DNA of 64,000 bases from Chloroflexota bacterium (GCA_002721615.1 PBKW01000011.1:176089-240088); one strand, 5' to 3'. Positions 15,521 through 25,599 are shown, counted from the stretch's first letter. The notes: generated from the letters alone by a model not told the origin. Made by a program: numbers and translations.

Positions 15521-16623
15521 GTTTAAGAACTGAACCAGTAACTATGAATGTAGGCCCTATTCATCCTAGTACTCATGGTGTTTTTAGAATGAGAGTAACT
15601 TTCGATGGTGAGGAAATCGTAGATGTGGAACCAGTAATAGGATATTTACATAGAGGCTCAGAGAAATTAGCTGAAGAAAGAACTTACACTCAAGTAGTTA
15701 CATTAACAGATAGGATGGATTATGTAGCTTCTATGACAAATAATCAATCGTATATTTTATCTGTTGAAAAGTTGGCAGGAATTACTCCATCTCCTAGAGG
15801 TGTTTGGTTAAGAATGATTGCTGCTGAACTTCAAAGAATTGCTAGTCACGCTGTTGCTAATGGATTTTTAATAAATGATTTAGGTGCTTGGCATACTCCC
15901 TTGCTCTATATGTTGAGGGAAAGAGAAAAAATTCTTGAAATGTTTGAAATGCTTTGTGGTGCAAGAATTACTAATTCATATTTGAGGCCTGGAGGAGTAT
16001 TTATGGATGCTCCTGATCAATTTTGGCCTGCTTTAAATAGATTTTTAGATGAAATGCCAAATAGAATTGATGATATAGAAAGACTTCTTACTACAAATGA
16101 AATCGTGTTAATAAGAACTCAAAATGTAGGAGTTTTAAAAAAAGATGAATGTCTTAATGCTTCAATTACTGGTCCTGTATTGAGAGCATCTGGTGTTGAT
16201 TGGGATTTAAGAGACAAAAACCCTTATGACTATTATGATCAAATTGAATTTTCTAGACCTTTGGGAGAAATAGGGGATAATCATGATCGTTTTCTAGTAA
16301 GAATTTTTGAAATGAGAGAAAGTTTGAAAATTCTACGACAGTGTATAGAAAATATTGAGCCTGGACCTGTTAGACCTAAAGAAGTTCCATTCTTAGTTAG
16401 ACCTCCTAAAGGAGATTCATATGTTCCTATTGAAAGCCCCAAAGGAGAGTTGGGCTTTTACCTTGTTAGTGATGGAGGGATATCTCCATTTAGATGTCAT
16501 GTAAGAGCTCCTTCATTGATAAACCTGACGCTTTTGAGAGAAATGGTTTTAGGAGACAAAATAGCTGATTTATTTGTTACTTTTGGTTCTATAGATGTCA
16601 ATATGGGTGAGGTAGATAGGTAA
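15517..16623 (+). CDS. nuoD: NADH-quinone oxidoreductase subunit D
   Basis: A 368-residue 49-kDa-family subunit that forms the quinone pocket with NuoB. It carries the conserved N-terminal GPIHPSTHGVFR loop, the YLHRGSEKLAE segment, and the C-terminal FGSIDVNMGEVDR. The pocket His and Tyr residues expected in HPSTHG and in MDYVASM are present. Its stop overlaps the nuoH start by one base (TAATG). Confidence 0.96.
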   Translation: MSLRTEPVTMNVGPIHPSTHGVFRMRVTFDGEEIVDVEPVIGYLHRGSEKLAEERTYTQVVTLTDRMDYVASMTNNQSYILSVEKLAGITPSPRGVWLRMIAAELQRIASHAVANGFLINDLGAWHTPLLYMLREREKILEMFEMLCGARITNSYLRPGGVFMDAPDQFWPALNRFLDEMPNRIDDIERLLTTNEIVLIRTQNVGVLKKDECLNASITGPVLRASGVDWDLRDKNPYDYYDQIEFSRPLGEIGDNHDRFLVRIFEMRESLKILRQCIENIEPGPVRPKEVPFLVRPPKGDSYVPIESPKGELGFYLVSDGGISPFRCHVRAPSLINLTLLREMVLGDKIADLFVTFGSIDVNMGEVDR

Positions 16624-17840
16624 TGAATACAGTTTTGGATAGCGTAGTATTTAAATTTATATATTGTATGCTTGTTTCGAGTGATGAATGCGCTAATTCA
16701 TTTAAAATCATTGGGTCCGGATTCATTAGCGAGAAATATGCAATCATTGGTTTTTTAATTACGGCGTTTTTCTTAATTTTTATAATAGTTAATGGTGCTC
16801 TTGTAGGAGTTTTAGCACTTATATGGGGAGAAAGAAGACTTGTTGGAAGATTCCAAGCAAGGTTAGGTCCTAATAGATGGGGGCCATGGGGAATATTTAC
16901 TCCAGTAGCTGATGCTATAAAAGTAATGTTTAAAGAAGATATTTCACCTACGCTTTCTGATAAATTTGTCTTTATTCTTGCTCCAATTTTAATGGTTGTT
17001 CCAGTGCTTATGATTTTTGCGGTAATACCTTTTGGAGAAGCAACTTTTTTAACTGATTTAAATGTTGGAGTTTTGTTTGTGTTAGCAATTACTTCTACTA
17101 ATACTCTTTCAGTACTTATGGCTGGTTGGGGTTCTGGTAATAGATATGGGATTATAGGTGGATTAAGAGCAGTTGCGATGCTATTGAGTTATGAGATACC
17201 TATGGCATTGGCAGCAGTAGGAGTGATTTTAATGGCTGGCTCCTTATCTATTATCCAAGTAATCGAATCCCAAGTAATTCCTTATGCTATTTTTCAACCT
17301 TTGGGATTTTTAACATTTTTAATAGCATCAACTGCAGAATTGAATAGAAGTCCATTTGATATTACTGAAGCTGAATCAGAATTGATTGCTGGATATATGA
17401 CTGAGTATAGTAGTATGAAATTCGGATTATTCTACTTAGGTGAATTTATGGCTACTATTGCTTCTTCTGCAATAATTGTATGCTTGTTCTTGGGAGGATG
17501 GAAAGGTCCAGAAATTCTTCCTTCACATTTTTGGTTTATGATTAAGTGGATTTTAATGATTTGTGTTTTCATTTGGTTTAGGGCTACATTCCCACGTTTA
17601 AGAGTAGATCAAATTATGGAATTAGCTTGGAAAGGACTTTTTGAACTTACATTGATAAATATACTTTCTATTGCAATTTTGATGCTCATTTGGCCTGATC
17701 CGTCAATCACAGAATTGTGGATTATGACTGGTATAAAATGGATAGTTTTCTTTGTATCTTTATGGATATTTGGAAAATTATTAGGCCCTAAGCCTTTACA
17801 AAAAAATGGTGTTGCTAGAAAGATAGTGTTACAAAAGTAG
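16623..17840 (+). CDS. nuoH: NADH-quinone oxidoreductase subunit H
   Basis: A 405-residue membrane subunit at the interface with the peripheral arm, with about eight or nine membrane helices. Diagnostic segments are ERRLVGRFQARLGPNRWGPWG and ELNRSPFDITEAESELIAGY, the latter lining the quinone channel. About 40 residues before the first conserved helix, including VSSDECANSFKIIG, extend beyond the usual N-terminus; a later start is possible but the ATG at 16623 overlaps nuoD in the typical way. Confidence 0.95.
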   Translation: MNTVLDSVVFKFIYCMLVSSDECANSFKIIGSGFISEKYAIIGFLITAFFLIFIIVNGALVGVLALIWGERRLVGRFQARLGPNRWGPWGIFTPVADAIKVMFKEDISPTLSDKFVFILAPILMVVPVLMIFAVIPFGEATFLTDLNVGVLFVLAITSTNTLSVLMAGWGSGNRYGIIGGLRAVAMLLSYEIPMALAAVGVILMAGSLSIIQVIESQVIPYAIFQPLGFLTFLIASTAELNRSPFDITEAESELIAGYMTEYSSMKFGLFYLGEFMATIASSAIIVCLFLGGWKGPEILPSHFWFMIKWILMICVFIWFRATFPRLRVDQIMELAWKGLFELTLINILSIAILMLIWPDPSITELWIMTGIKWIVFFVSLWIFGKLLGPKPLQKNGVARKIVLQK

Positions 17841-17847
17841 GTGATAT

Positions 17848-18513
17848 ATGTTTGGTTTTGGTTTAATAAAAGGATTATTCGTAACTTTGAAAAATTTAGT
17901 AGGTCCTACCTTTACTGTTCAATATCCTAATAAAAGAGTAGGTTTAATAAAAGCTTCTAAATACTATAATAAAAATCCTTTTAGCTTATTTAAGAGCCAT
18001 CCTTTAGAGGGATTTAAAGCGATTGTAGGACAGGCTGTAATTAAAGAATTTCCTGATCAGTCTCCTAGGTTTAGAGGGCAAGAATTTAATTGGTTTGAAG
18101 ATCGTTGTACAGGTTGTGCTAGTTGTGCAAAATATTGCCCTCTAGGAATAATAGAAATTGTAACTCATCCTGGAGAAAAAAATATTCAAGAAGGTACATC
18201 TTACGATATTGATGTTTTTGATATAGATATAGGTAGATGTATGTTTTGTGGTATTTGTGTAGAAGCTTGTCCATTTGATGCTTTACATATGGGAAGTGGA
18301 TTTGAAAGAGCAATTGAGAAAAGAGAAAATTTAGTTATTTCTGTTGATGAATTAAGGTCGGCTGAAAAACGACCTAGTACTTGGTTTAGGCCTCAAATGG
18401 AGAAGTCATCATATGAACCAAGAAATGAAAAAATCGAGGATTCCCACGATGTAGGTCGTCACGAGAAACCTTCAAAAGAAGAATTGACTAAAAGGTGGGT
18501 TAACGAAAGATAA
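17848..18513 (+). CDS. nuoI: NADH-quinone oxidoreductase subunit I
   Basis: A 221-residue subunit carrying two [4Fe-4S] clusters (N6a and N6b). Ligands are Cys87, Cys90, Cys93, Cys97 and Cys131, Cys134, Cys137, Cys141, in two CxxCxxCxxxCP motifs. The C-terminal 50 residues are charged and longer than in short NuoI proteins. It lies seven bases after nuoH, and its stop overlaps the nuoJ start by one base. Confidence 0.95.
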   Translation: MFGFGLIKGLFVTLKNLVGPTFTVQYPNKRVGLIKASKYYNKNPFSLFKSHPLEGFKAIVGQAVIKEFPDQSPRFRGQEFNWFEDRCTGCASCAKYCPLGIIEIVTHPGEKNIQEGTSYDIDVFDIDIGRCMFCGICVEACPFDALHMGSGFERAIEKRENLVISVDELRSAEKRPSTWFRPQMEKSSYEPRNEKIEDSHDVGRHEKPSKEELTKRWVNER

Positions 18514-19043
18514 TGGTATTTGCTGATCTTCCAACACTTGTTGATATTGTTTTCTGGATTATAGCATTATTTACAGTTTGTGGATCAGTTGCAATTATTT
18601 CAGTAAATAATGTTTTTAAATCAGCTGTTTTATTAGCTCTTACGATGGTATCTGTAGCTATTCTTTACTTTTTACTAAGTGCTGACTTTATAGGTGTTAT
18701 TCAGATTTTAGTTTATGTAGGTGCGGTTTCTGTTCTTATCGCATTTGCTGTGATGCTTGTAAAAGATGTTCCAAGAAGTAATAGTGCCAATAATTTAATT
18801 AATTTATCAATCATTCCTAGCACTATATTTTTAGTAATAATTGCATTTGCTATAGGTGCAGAAAATTGGATAACTAAAACTACTATAAATTATGAAGAAC
18901 CTTTAAATGAAATCGTAGTTTCTAATGTTTCTTGGATTGGTGAGTTGTTAATAAGAGAATATTTTATTTCGTTCCAAATAGCTGGATTGATACTACTAGC
19001 TGCTTTAATTGGAGCTTTAGCATTATTGAGAAGGGAGGGATAA
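18513..19043 (+). CDS. nuoJ: NADH-quinone oxidoreductase subunit J
   Basis: A 176-residue membrane subunit with five predicted helices. The conserved third-helix region VIQILVYVGAVSVLIAFAVML contains the pi-bulge segment of NuoJ. It is overlapped by nuoI by one base and followed one base later by nuoK. A GGGAGGG sequence at its 3' end serves as the nuoK ribosome-binding site. Confidence 0.93.
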   Translation: MVFADLPTLVDIVFWIIALFTVCGSVAIISVNNVFKSAVLLALTMVSVAILYFLLSADFIGVIQILVYVGAVSVLIAFAVMLVKDVPRSNSANNLINLSIIPSTIFLVIIAFAIGAENWITKTTINYEEPLNEIVVSNVSWIGELLIREYFISFQIAGLILLAALIGALALLRREG

Positions 19044-19044
19044 A

Positions 19045-19386
19045 TTGAATTTAGAAACTGTTCTTATACTATCTGGAATAATATTTACAATTGGTTTATA
19101 TGGATCTTTGACTAAAAAAAATTCAATTGTAGTAGTGATGTGTTTAGAATTAATGTTTAATGCTGTAGCCATTGCAGTAATAGGATTCTCAAGATTTAGA
19201 CCTCCTCAGGTACTTGTAGATTCTGATGTCTTAAGTCCATTAAATGTTTTATCTGGACATATGATGGCAGTTTTTGTTATTGCAATAGGAGCAGCAGAAG
19301 TTGCTCTAGCTTTAGCTTTGATTATTTCAATATACAAAATTAAAGGAAATATAGAATTAACCGGATTAAATAATTTGAAGAATTAA
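19045..19386 (+). CDS. nuoK: NADH-quinone oxidoreductase subunit K
   Basis: A 113-residue membrane subunit with three helices and the conserved Glu residues in CLELMFNAV and IGAAEVALALALI that form part of the proton path. The start is TTG at 19045, supported by AAGGGAGGG directly upstream; no in-frame ATG would give the first helix. It is followed after one base by the small DUF2007-like gene rather than by nuoL. Confidence 0.94.
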   Translation: MNLETVLILSGIIFTIGLYGSLTKKNSIVVVMCLELMFNAVAIAVIGFSRFRPPQVLVDSDVLSPLNVLSGHMMAVFVIAIGAAEVALALALIISIYKIKGNIELTGLNNLKN

Positions 19387-19387
19387 T

Positions 19388-19585
19388 ATGTGGATTGATT
19401 ATAAAAAAACGAAAAACTTAATAACAGCTGAAATGTGGAAAAATCTTCTTGAAGGTGAAGGATTACCTGCAAAGATTATTCCGGAAGGAAATGATATTTT
19501 GGATTGGTCTGAATACTCTGAATTTAGAATTTTGGTGCCTAGAGGAAGGGAACATGTTGCAGATGAAATTTTGAGGAAATTATAG
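19388..19585 (+). CDS. DUF2007-like small protein inserted between nuoK and nuoL
   Basis: A 65-residue soluble protein beginning MWIDYKKTKNLITAEMWKNL and ending in a LVPRGREHVADEILRKL helix. The pattern (an early helix with A-E-x-x-x-x-x-L-x-x-x-G-I/L-x-A, a short strand, then L-x-V-P at the end) fits the DUF2007 'putative signal transducing protein' family. Its function is not established. It begins one base after the nuoK stop and ends directly before the nuoL ATG, so it must be made with complex I. A role in assembly or regulation is conjecture. Confidence 0.75.
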   Translation: MWIDYKKTKNLITAEMWKNLLEGEGLPAKIIPEGNDILDWSEYSEFRILVPRGREHVADEILRKL

Positions 19586-21586
19586 ATGTCAATTGAGAAT
19601 ATATATTGGTTGATCCTTTTAATTCCTTTTATAGGATTTTTAATTAATGGGATCCTATTCTCTATATTTTTCAAAAATTATTCTAAAATTTCAGGTTTTG
19701 TTACTGTAACTAGTGTTTTTATTAGCTTCGTTTTATCGATATTTTCGTTAATTAATTTTAATGATAAAGGAGTTCAACTATTAGATTCATTTGACTGGTT
19801 AATGATTGGTGATGTAGGAATAAAGACGGGATTTTTAATAGATCCTCTGACTTCTATGATGCTTATTGTTGTAACTGGCGTAAGTTTAATGATTCAAATT
19901 TATTCAATAGGTTATATGGCATCAGACAAAGGTTACTCTAGGTACTTCTCATTTATGGCATTATTTACATTTTCAATGCTTGGACTAGTCTTGTCCAAAA
20001 ATTTAATTCATCTTTTCATTTTTTGGGAATTAGTCGGTGTTTCATCATATCTATTGATAGGCTTCTGGTTTAAGAAAAATAGTGCTGTTGTTGCTGCCAA
20101 AAAAGCCTTTTTAATGACAAGGGTAGGTGACTTTGGGTTAATGGTAGGTATTTTATTTATATTTTCTAAAGGACAACAATATTTAGATATTCCTACTCTC
20201 TATAAAGGAGTATCATCTGGAGAATTTCAAGGATCAGGATTATTGATAATGTGTATTCTTTTATTTCTTGGAGCTGTAGGAAAATCTGCTCAATTTCCTC
20301 TACACTCTTGGTTACCAGATGCAATGGAAGGACCCACTCCAGTATCAGCTTTGCTTCATTCAGCAACAATGGTTACAGCAGGAGTATTTTTAATAGGTAG
20401 GCTATTCCCTCTATTTGAATCTTCTTCTGAAATAATGGTAATTATTGCAATTATTGGCGGTTTTACTGCTGTATTTGCTGCAACTATGGGAGTTGTTTCA
20501 GATGATATAAAACGTGTCTTGGCTTATTCAACTATTAGTCAGTTAGGATATATGGTTCTTGCTTTAGGATCTGGTTTTTATGCAGCTGCTTTTTTCCATT
20601 TATTTACTCACGCATGGTTTAAAGCATTATTATTTTTGTCGGCTGGATCTGTAAGTCATGCAACAGGTACTTTTAATATGAAATTTATGGGAGGATTGAG
20701 GAAGCATATGCCAATAACCTATGTTTTAACTTTGTTAGGTGCATTAAGTTTGATAGGAATTTTTCCTTTCTCAGGTTTTTGGAGTAAAGATGAAATATTA
20801 GGACATATTTATCTTCAAAATAGTCCTATTTCTATGGTTTTATTTATTTTAGCTAGCTTAGGTGTTTTCTTAACTGCTTTGTATATGACTCGAGTGATAA
20901 TGTTAACTTTTCATGGATCTTACAAAGGAGGAATATCTTCAGAAAATTCTTCCAATTCTAAATCTGAGGATAATGATCATCCTACTGAACCACATGAAAG
21001 TCCTGGAATAATGCTTTTTCCAATGATAATTTTAGGTTTCTTATCTGTAGTCATTGGATTCTTAGTTAATCCTCTTATAGATCTAGGATTTGTGAGTAAA
21101 CATGCATTTAGTCATTTCTTAGAACATAATTTGTTCTTTGATGATCCAAAAGAATTTCATTTTGTTTTTGAGGTAGCTATCATATCCACAATATTAGCAA
21201 TTTTGGGAATTGTTAGCGCAATTCTTGTTTTTAAAGGAAAATTAAATATTAAAAATAATTTTGTTTATAAAATATTAATTAACAAATATTATTTTGATGA
21301 ATTTTACGAAAATTTAATTGTGAAAAAATTTTTCTACAATAAAATTGGTTCATTATTAAGCTGGATTGATGAAAATATTGTAGATAAATCAAATGCGAAA
21401 ATTTCAGATTTCACAATATATTTATCTAAAAAAATGTCCAATGTTCAAAATGGACATTTACAGTCTTACGGATTTGTATTTTTTATGGCTTTAACTGTTT
21501 TAATGATAGTATTTTTTATTTCTAATCTTAATACAGGTGATTCTTGGCTGGATCTTATAAATAAACTTAATTCAGAAATTTATTAA
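19586..21586 (+). CDS. nuoL: NADH-quinone oxidoreductase subunit L
   Basis: A 666-residue antiporter-like proton-pumping subunit with about 16 membrane helices and the long C-terminal lateral helix. Conserved elements are FWELVGVSSYLLIGFW with the key Glu, HSWLPDAMEGPTPVSALLHSATMVTAGVFL, and SDDIKRVLAYSTISQLGYMV. A His- and Ser-rich loop lies near residues 450-470 (SENSSNSKSEDNDHPTEPHE). It starts immediately after the DUF2007-like gene. Confidence 0.96.
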   Translation: MSIENIYWLILLIPFIGFLINGILFSIFFKNYSKISGFVTVTSVFISFVLSIFSLINFNDKGVQLLDSFDWLMIGDVGIKTGFLIDPLTSMMLIVVTGVSLMIQIYSIGYMASDKGYSRYFSFMALFTFSMLGLVLSKNLIHLFIFWELVGVSSYLLIGFWFKKNSAVVAAKKAFLMTRVGDFGLMVGILFIFSKGQQYLDIPTLYKGVSSGEFQGSGLLIMCILLFLGAVGKSAQFPLHSWLPDAMEGPTPVSALLHSATMVTAGVFLIGRLFPLFESSSEIMVIIAIIGGFTAVFAATMGVVSDDIKRVLAYSTISQLGYMVLALGSGFYAAAFFHLFTHAWFKALLFLSAGSVSHATGTFNMKFMGGLRKHMPITYVLTLLGALSLIGIFPFSGFWSKDEILGHIYLQNSPISMVLFILASLGVFLTALYMTRVIMLTFHGSYKGGISSENSSNSKSEDNDHPTEPHESPGIMLFPMIILGFLSVVIGFLVNPLIDLGFVSKHAFSHFLEHNLFFDDPKEFHFVFEVAIISTILAILGIVSAILVFKGKLNIKNNFVYKILINKYYFDEFYENLIVKKFFYNKIGSLLSWIDENIVDKSNAKISDFTIYLSKKMSNVQNGHLQSYGFVFFMALTVLMIVFFISNLNTGDSWLDLINKLNSEIY

Positions 21587-21617
21587 TGGTAATTATTAGA
21601 AATGGAAAAGAAATAAA

Positions 21618-23168
21618 ATGAATGGATTGATAAGCATAATTGTTTTTATACCTATTTTAGCCTCAATTATTATTTTGGCTTTATTAAGAAATGATAAACT
21701 TATTCGAAGATTTTCATTCTCCATAGTTTCAATAGAATTGATTCTAACAATCTTTGCATTTTCTTTATACGACAAAGCAAAAGGTGGGATTCAACTAGTA
21801 GATTTTATTGAAGGTTGGATACCAATTAAAGGTTTTAATGCAAATTATCTAGTAGGAATAGATGGTTTGAGTGCTCCTCTTGTACTTTTAAGTGGAATTT
21901 TAGGTGCAGCTGCAGTTTGGGGATCTTGGAGAATAAAGAATAGAGTAAAAGAATATTTTGCTTTATTATTATTTCTTCAAGGTGTAGTGATAGGTGTTTT
22001 TGTTTCTCTAGATTTACTTCTTTTCTTTATTTTCTGGGAAGCTGAATTAATACCAATGTATTTTTTGATATCAATTTGGGGTTCTGGAAGAGCTCATTAT
22101 TCAGCGGCTAAATTCGTAATATTTACTTTATTTGCTGGTGCATTATTGATAATTGGAATCTTGGCTATTTATCTATCTCAGGGCATAAATTCTTTTACCA
22201 TGGTGAGCATTCCTGAATTAAATTTACAAGGAATTCCAGAGTTAATGGCAGGAGCTAATTTATTAATTCCTGTTAGTATAATTTTTTGGTTATTCTTTAT
22301 AAGTTTTGCTATTAAATTACCTCTTTGGCCTTTACATAGTTGGTTGCCAGATGCTCATACTGATGCACCAACTGCTGTAAGTGTTATGTTAGCTGGGATA
22401 CTTTTAAAAATGGGCGGATATGGAATTTTTCGTATATCTTTAGGCTTTTTTAAAAACAGTAGTTTTAACTTTGATATAGCTGCACCTATTTTAGTTATTT
22501 TAGGGGCCATCAGTGTGATTTATGGAGCTATACTCACTATTAGACAAACTGATTTAAAGAGATTAATTGCATTTAGCAGTGTAAGTCATATGGGTTATGT
22601 GATAATAGGTTTTTCTTCGTTGATTAGTGTGGTTTCTATAAATGATACTCTTGCTTTAAATGGAGCGGCTTTACAATTATTTACTCATGGAACTATTACA
22701 GGTTTGGCATTTTTACTTGTTGGTTTAGTCTATGATCGTACTCATACTAGATATATTCCTGACCTAGGAGGACTGACTAGTAAAATGCCAATAATAGCTG
22801 TATTTTTCTTAATAGCTGGTTTTGGTTCTTTGGGATTACCTGGATTGAGTGGATTTGTAGCAGAATTGATGATTTTCCTTGGAACTTTTCAGGTAGGAAA
22901 TATTTTCGCAATAGCCACAGTTATTGGTGTCTTCGGAGTAGTTTTAGCTGCTGGATATACCTTATGGATGATTCAGAGGTCTTTTTTTGGGAATAAACCT
23001 TCAAAAGAAAGTCCTGTGTCAAAAGATTTTGAAACCCTTTCTGATATGCATATTCTTGATGTATTACCAGTTTTAGTATTAACAATTCCTATTTTTGTTG
23101 TTGGGATTTATCCTAGGTTATTGACTGACATTATTGAGATAGGGATAAGAGAGATGTTCCTATTATGA
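21618..23168 (+). CDS. nuoM: NADH-quinone oxidoreductase subunit M
   Basis: A 516-residue antiporter-like subunit with about 14 helices. Conserved elements are FWEAELIPMYFLI with the essential Glu, LHSWLPDAHTDAPTAVSVMLAGILLKMGGYG, and RQTDLKRLIAFSSVSHMGYV. It follows nuoL after 31 bases and overlaps nuoN by four bases (ATGA). Confidence 0.96.
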   Translation: MNGLISIIVFIPILASIIILALLRNDKLIRRFSFSIVSIELILTIFAFSLYDKAKGGIQLVDFIEGWIPIKGFNANYLVGIDGLSAPLVLLSGILGAAAVWGSWRIKNRVKEYFALLLFLQGVVIGVFVSLDLLLFFIFWEAELIPMYFLISIWGSGRAHYSAAKFVIFTLFAGALLIIGILAIYLSQGINSFTMVSIPELNLQGIPELMAGANLLIPVSIIFWLFFISFAIKLPLWPLHSWLPDAHTDAPTAVSVMLAGILLKMGGYGIFRISLGFFKNSSFNFDIAAPILVILGAISVIYGAILTIRQTDLKRLIAFSSVSHMGYVIIGFSSLISVVSINDTLALNGAALQLFTHGTITGLAFLLVGLVYDRTHTRYIPDLGGLTSKMPIIAVFFLIAGFGSLGLPGLSGFVAELMIFLGTFQVGNIFAIATVIGVFGVVLAAGYTLWMIQRSFFGNKPSKESPVSKDFETLSDMHILDVLPVLVLTIPIFVVGIYPRLLTDIIEIGIREMFLL

Positions 23169-24664
23169 GTTTTCAAGATTTTCTTATAATATCCCCTGAA
23201 ATTGTAATTTCTTTTACAGCAATTTCAGTTTTCTTACTTGATTTATTTATAAACAATAAAAAATTTTTAGTTAATGTTTCTATTGCTGGATTACTGTTTT
23301 CTTTTATATTGACTTTAGGACTATCGAATGGATGGTTAATTGAATCTCCAGGAGTTTATGCATTTTTTTCATCAATTAAATTAGATGAATTTTCTTTGTT
23401 CTTTAAAGTTTTAATAATTCTTTCTGGAGTTGCAGTCATAGGATCTTCAGGTGAATATATTAGTTCCAATATTGAATCTAAGGGAGAATTTTTGGGTCTT
23501 CTACTACTTTCTATTACAGGTATGCTTCTATTGGTTTCCTCTGTTGAATTAATTACTGTATGGGTTTCTTTAGAGTTAACTGCTATTCCATTAGTAGCTC
23601 TAGTAGCTTTAGGTAAGAATGATACTTCTTTGGAAGCCTCGCTAAAATTTTTAATTCTTAGTGCTGTTAGTTCTGTAGTGATTCTATATGGTTTGGTATT
23701 TTTATATGGATATTCAGGTTCAACTTATTTTAATGATATTTTTAGTTATATTTCATCGACAACTAGTTCTCCAGAAGACTTAATAGTTTTGAACTATGGT
23801 CTTTTGATTGGAATAATTTTGTTGGTTCTAGGAATATCCTTTAAGTTAGCTGCTTTTCCTTTTCAAATGTGGGTACCTGATGTATACCAAGGTGCTCCTA
23901 CACCCATAACGGCTTATCTTTCAGTAGTAAGTAAAGCAGCTGGTTTTGCGGTTTTATTAAGAATTATTTATTCAGTTTTGGGAGGTAACGACTTTTCTGT
24001 GATCCTATCAAATCTATTTTCTATTATTGCTGTTTTTTCTATGACTATAGGAAATGTAATGGCATTAAGACAGAATGATATAAAAAGGCTATTAGCTTAC
24101 AGTACTATAGCTCATGCTGGTTATTTATTAATAGGAGTAGCCTCTTTAAATATTTCTGGAATTGGAGAAAATTTATATTCAGGTCCTCAAGGGGTGTTAT
24201 ATTATTTGGCGGGTTATGCTTTTACTAATTTAACTGCATTTTTATTAATTATTGGTGTATCTAAATCTATTGGAACTTTTGAACTTTCGGGATTTGCTGG
24301 TCTCAGAAAAAAATCTCCTCTAACTTCTTTTGTTCTTGCAGTCAGTGTTATTTCATTATTAGGTATTCCTCCTACTGTAGGATTCATGTCAAAAATATTT
24401 ATTTTTTCTGCAGCAGTAAATACCAATTTGACTTGGTTAGCAATTGTTGGTGTAATAAATTCTGTTATTTCGGCTTATTATTATTTGAGAATATTGAAAA
24501 TAGTATTTGTAGATCCAGAAAATAATCAATCTGAAATAAAAGTTAGTAAATCAATATCTTTAATTACACTTATAGGTATGATTGGAATACTTCTATTAGG
24601 ACTTTTTCCTAGTTTAATTCTAGAAATTGCAGAAATTGCAGTAATGTCGATTGTCAATATTTAG
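23165..24664 (+). CDS. nuoN: NADH-quinone oxidoreductase subunit N
   Basis: A 499-residue antiporter-like subunit with about 14 helices. Conserved features are WVSLELTAIPLVALVAL with the key Glu, FQMWVPDVYQGAPTPITAYLS and RQNDIKRLLAYSTIAHAGYLLIG. It ends the complex I operon; no nuoE, nuoF or nuoG follow, and the next gene (NAD kinase) starts 55 bases later. Confidence 0.96.
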   Translation: MSFQDFLIISPEIVISFTAISVFLLDLFINNKKFLVNVSIAGLLFSFILTLGLSNGWLIESPGVYAFFSSIKLDEFSLFFKVLIILSGVAVIGSSGEYISSNIESKGEFLGLLLLSITGMLLLVSSVELITVWVSLELTAIPLVALVALGKNDTSLEASLKFLILSAVSSVVILYGLVFLYGYSGSTYFNDIFSYISSTTSSPEDLIVLNYGLLIGIILLVLGISFKLAAFPFQMWVPDVYQGAPTPITAYLSVVSKAAGFAVLLRIIYSVLGGNDFSVILSNLFSIIAVFSMTIGNVMALRQNDIKRLLAYSTIAHAGYLLIGVASLNISGIGENLYSGPQGVLYYLAGYAFTNLTAFLLIIGVSKSIGTFELSGFAGLRKKSPLTSFVLAVSVISLLGIPPTVGFMSKIFIFSAAVNTNLTWLAIVGVINSVISAYYYLRILKIVFVDPENNQSEIKVSKSISLITLIGMIGILLLGLFPSLILEIAEIAVMSIVNI

Positions 24665-24719
24665 TTTAAATATTAAGATAATCTCGCGATTCAAATTATT
24701 TGACCTTATGTGATTAGAT

Positions 24720-25589
24720 ATGAATTCTAATATAGAAAATTTTAATTCTCCTAAAAGAGTAGGAATACTTGCTAACCATATCATTCCTCAGGCTGTGGAA
24801 TTGGGTGAACTTCTTAAGTTTAATTTAGACAAGAAAAATTCTTGGTGGGTAAAAAACATAAATGATTTACAGGGAATTTCAAATAATTTGGATGGAACTG
24901 ATCTTATTATAACCATTGGTGGAGATGGGACAATCTTAAGAGCTGCTCATATTTTATCTTTAAAAGAAATTCCAATTTTGGGTATAAATATGGGAACAGT
25001 GGGTTTTATGTGTGAGATAGAAGCTTCTGATTGTATAGAAGAACTTCCAAAATATTTGAATGGATCTTTAATTGTTGAAAAAAGAATGATGTTAAGAGCA
25101 GAGATAAATAGAAATGGAAAGAAAGTAGAATATGATGCATTGAATGATATTGTGTTAGCTAGAGGATCTAAAATTCGTGTAATAGAGATTTCTGTGAGAT
25201 TGAACAATACTCATCTTGCCACATATAGAGGAGATGGTGTTGTTCTATCTACGGCTACTGGATCTACAGGATATAGTTTATCTTTAGGTGGACCAGTAGT
25301 TTCTCCTTCAAGTAATTTAATTTTATTAAAGCCAATAGGTTCTCATATGAGTTTACATGGAGGAGTAGTACTAGATCATAATTCAAAAATTGATTTAACA
25401 ATAAGATCTGAAAATTCTGCTACTCTAAGTATAGATGGTTTTATAGATCTCCCTATGTCTGATTTTGACAAAATTAATGTTGAAGTAAGTAAACAAAGAG
25501 TAAAATTTCTAAGACATAAGAGCTTTGAGGAAAATTTTTGGTCTTTAATTACAAAAAAATTAGGTATGAGAAAAGGGAACATAATTTAG
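24720..25589 (+). CDS. nadK: NAD kinase
   Basis: A 289-residue NAD kinase (PpnK family) that phosphorylates NAD to NADP. The GGDG motif at 67-70 with the catalytic Asp (TIGGDGTILRA), an ND pair in ALNDIVLARGS, and the glycine-rich STATGSTGYSLSLGGP loop are all present. The length is usual for the family. It is followed ten bases later by a NUDIX hydrolase, making a small nucleotide-cofactor unit between the respiratory operons. Confidence 0.95.
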   Translation: MNSNIENFNSPKRVGILANHIIPQAVELGELLKFNLDKKNSWWVKNINDLQGISNNLDGTDLIITIGGDGTILRAAHILSLKEIPILGINMGTVGFMCEIEASDCIEELPKYLNGSLIVEKRMMLRAEINRNGKKVEYDALNDIVLARGSKIRVIEISVRLNNTHLATYRGDGVVLSTATGSTGYSLSLGGPVVSPSSNLILLKPIGSHMSLHGGVVLDHNSKIDLTIRSENSATLSIDGFIDLPMSDFDKINVEVSKQRVKFLRHKSFEENFWSLITKKLGMRKGNII

Positions 25590-25599
25590 GATTTCTGAA

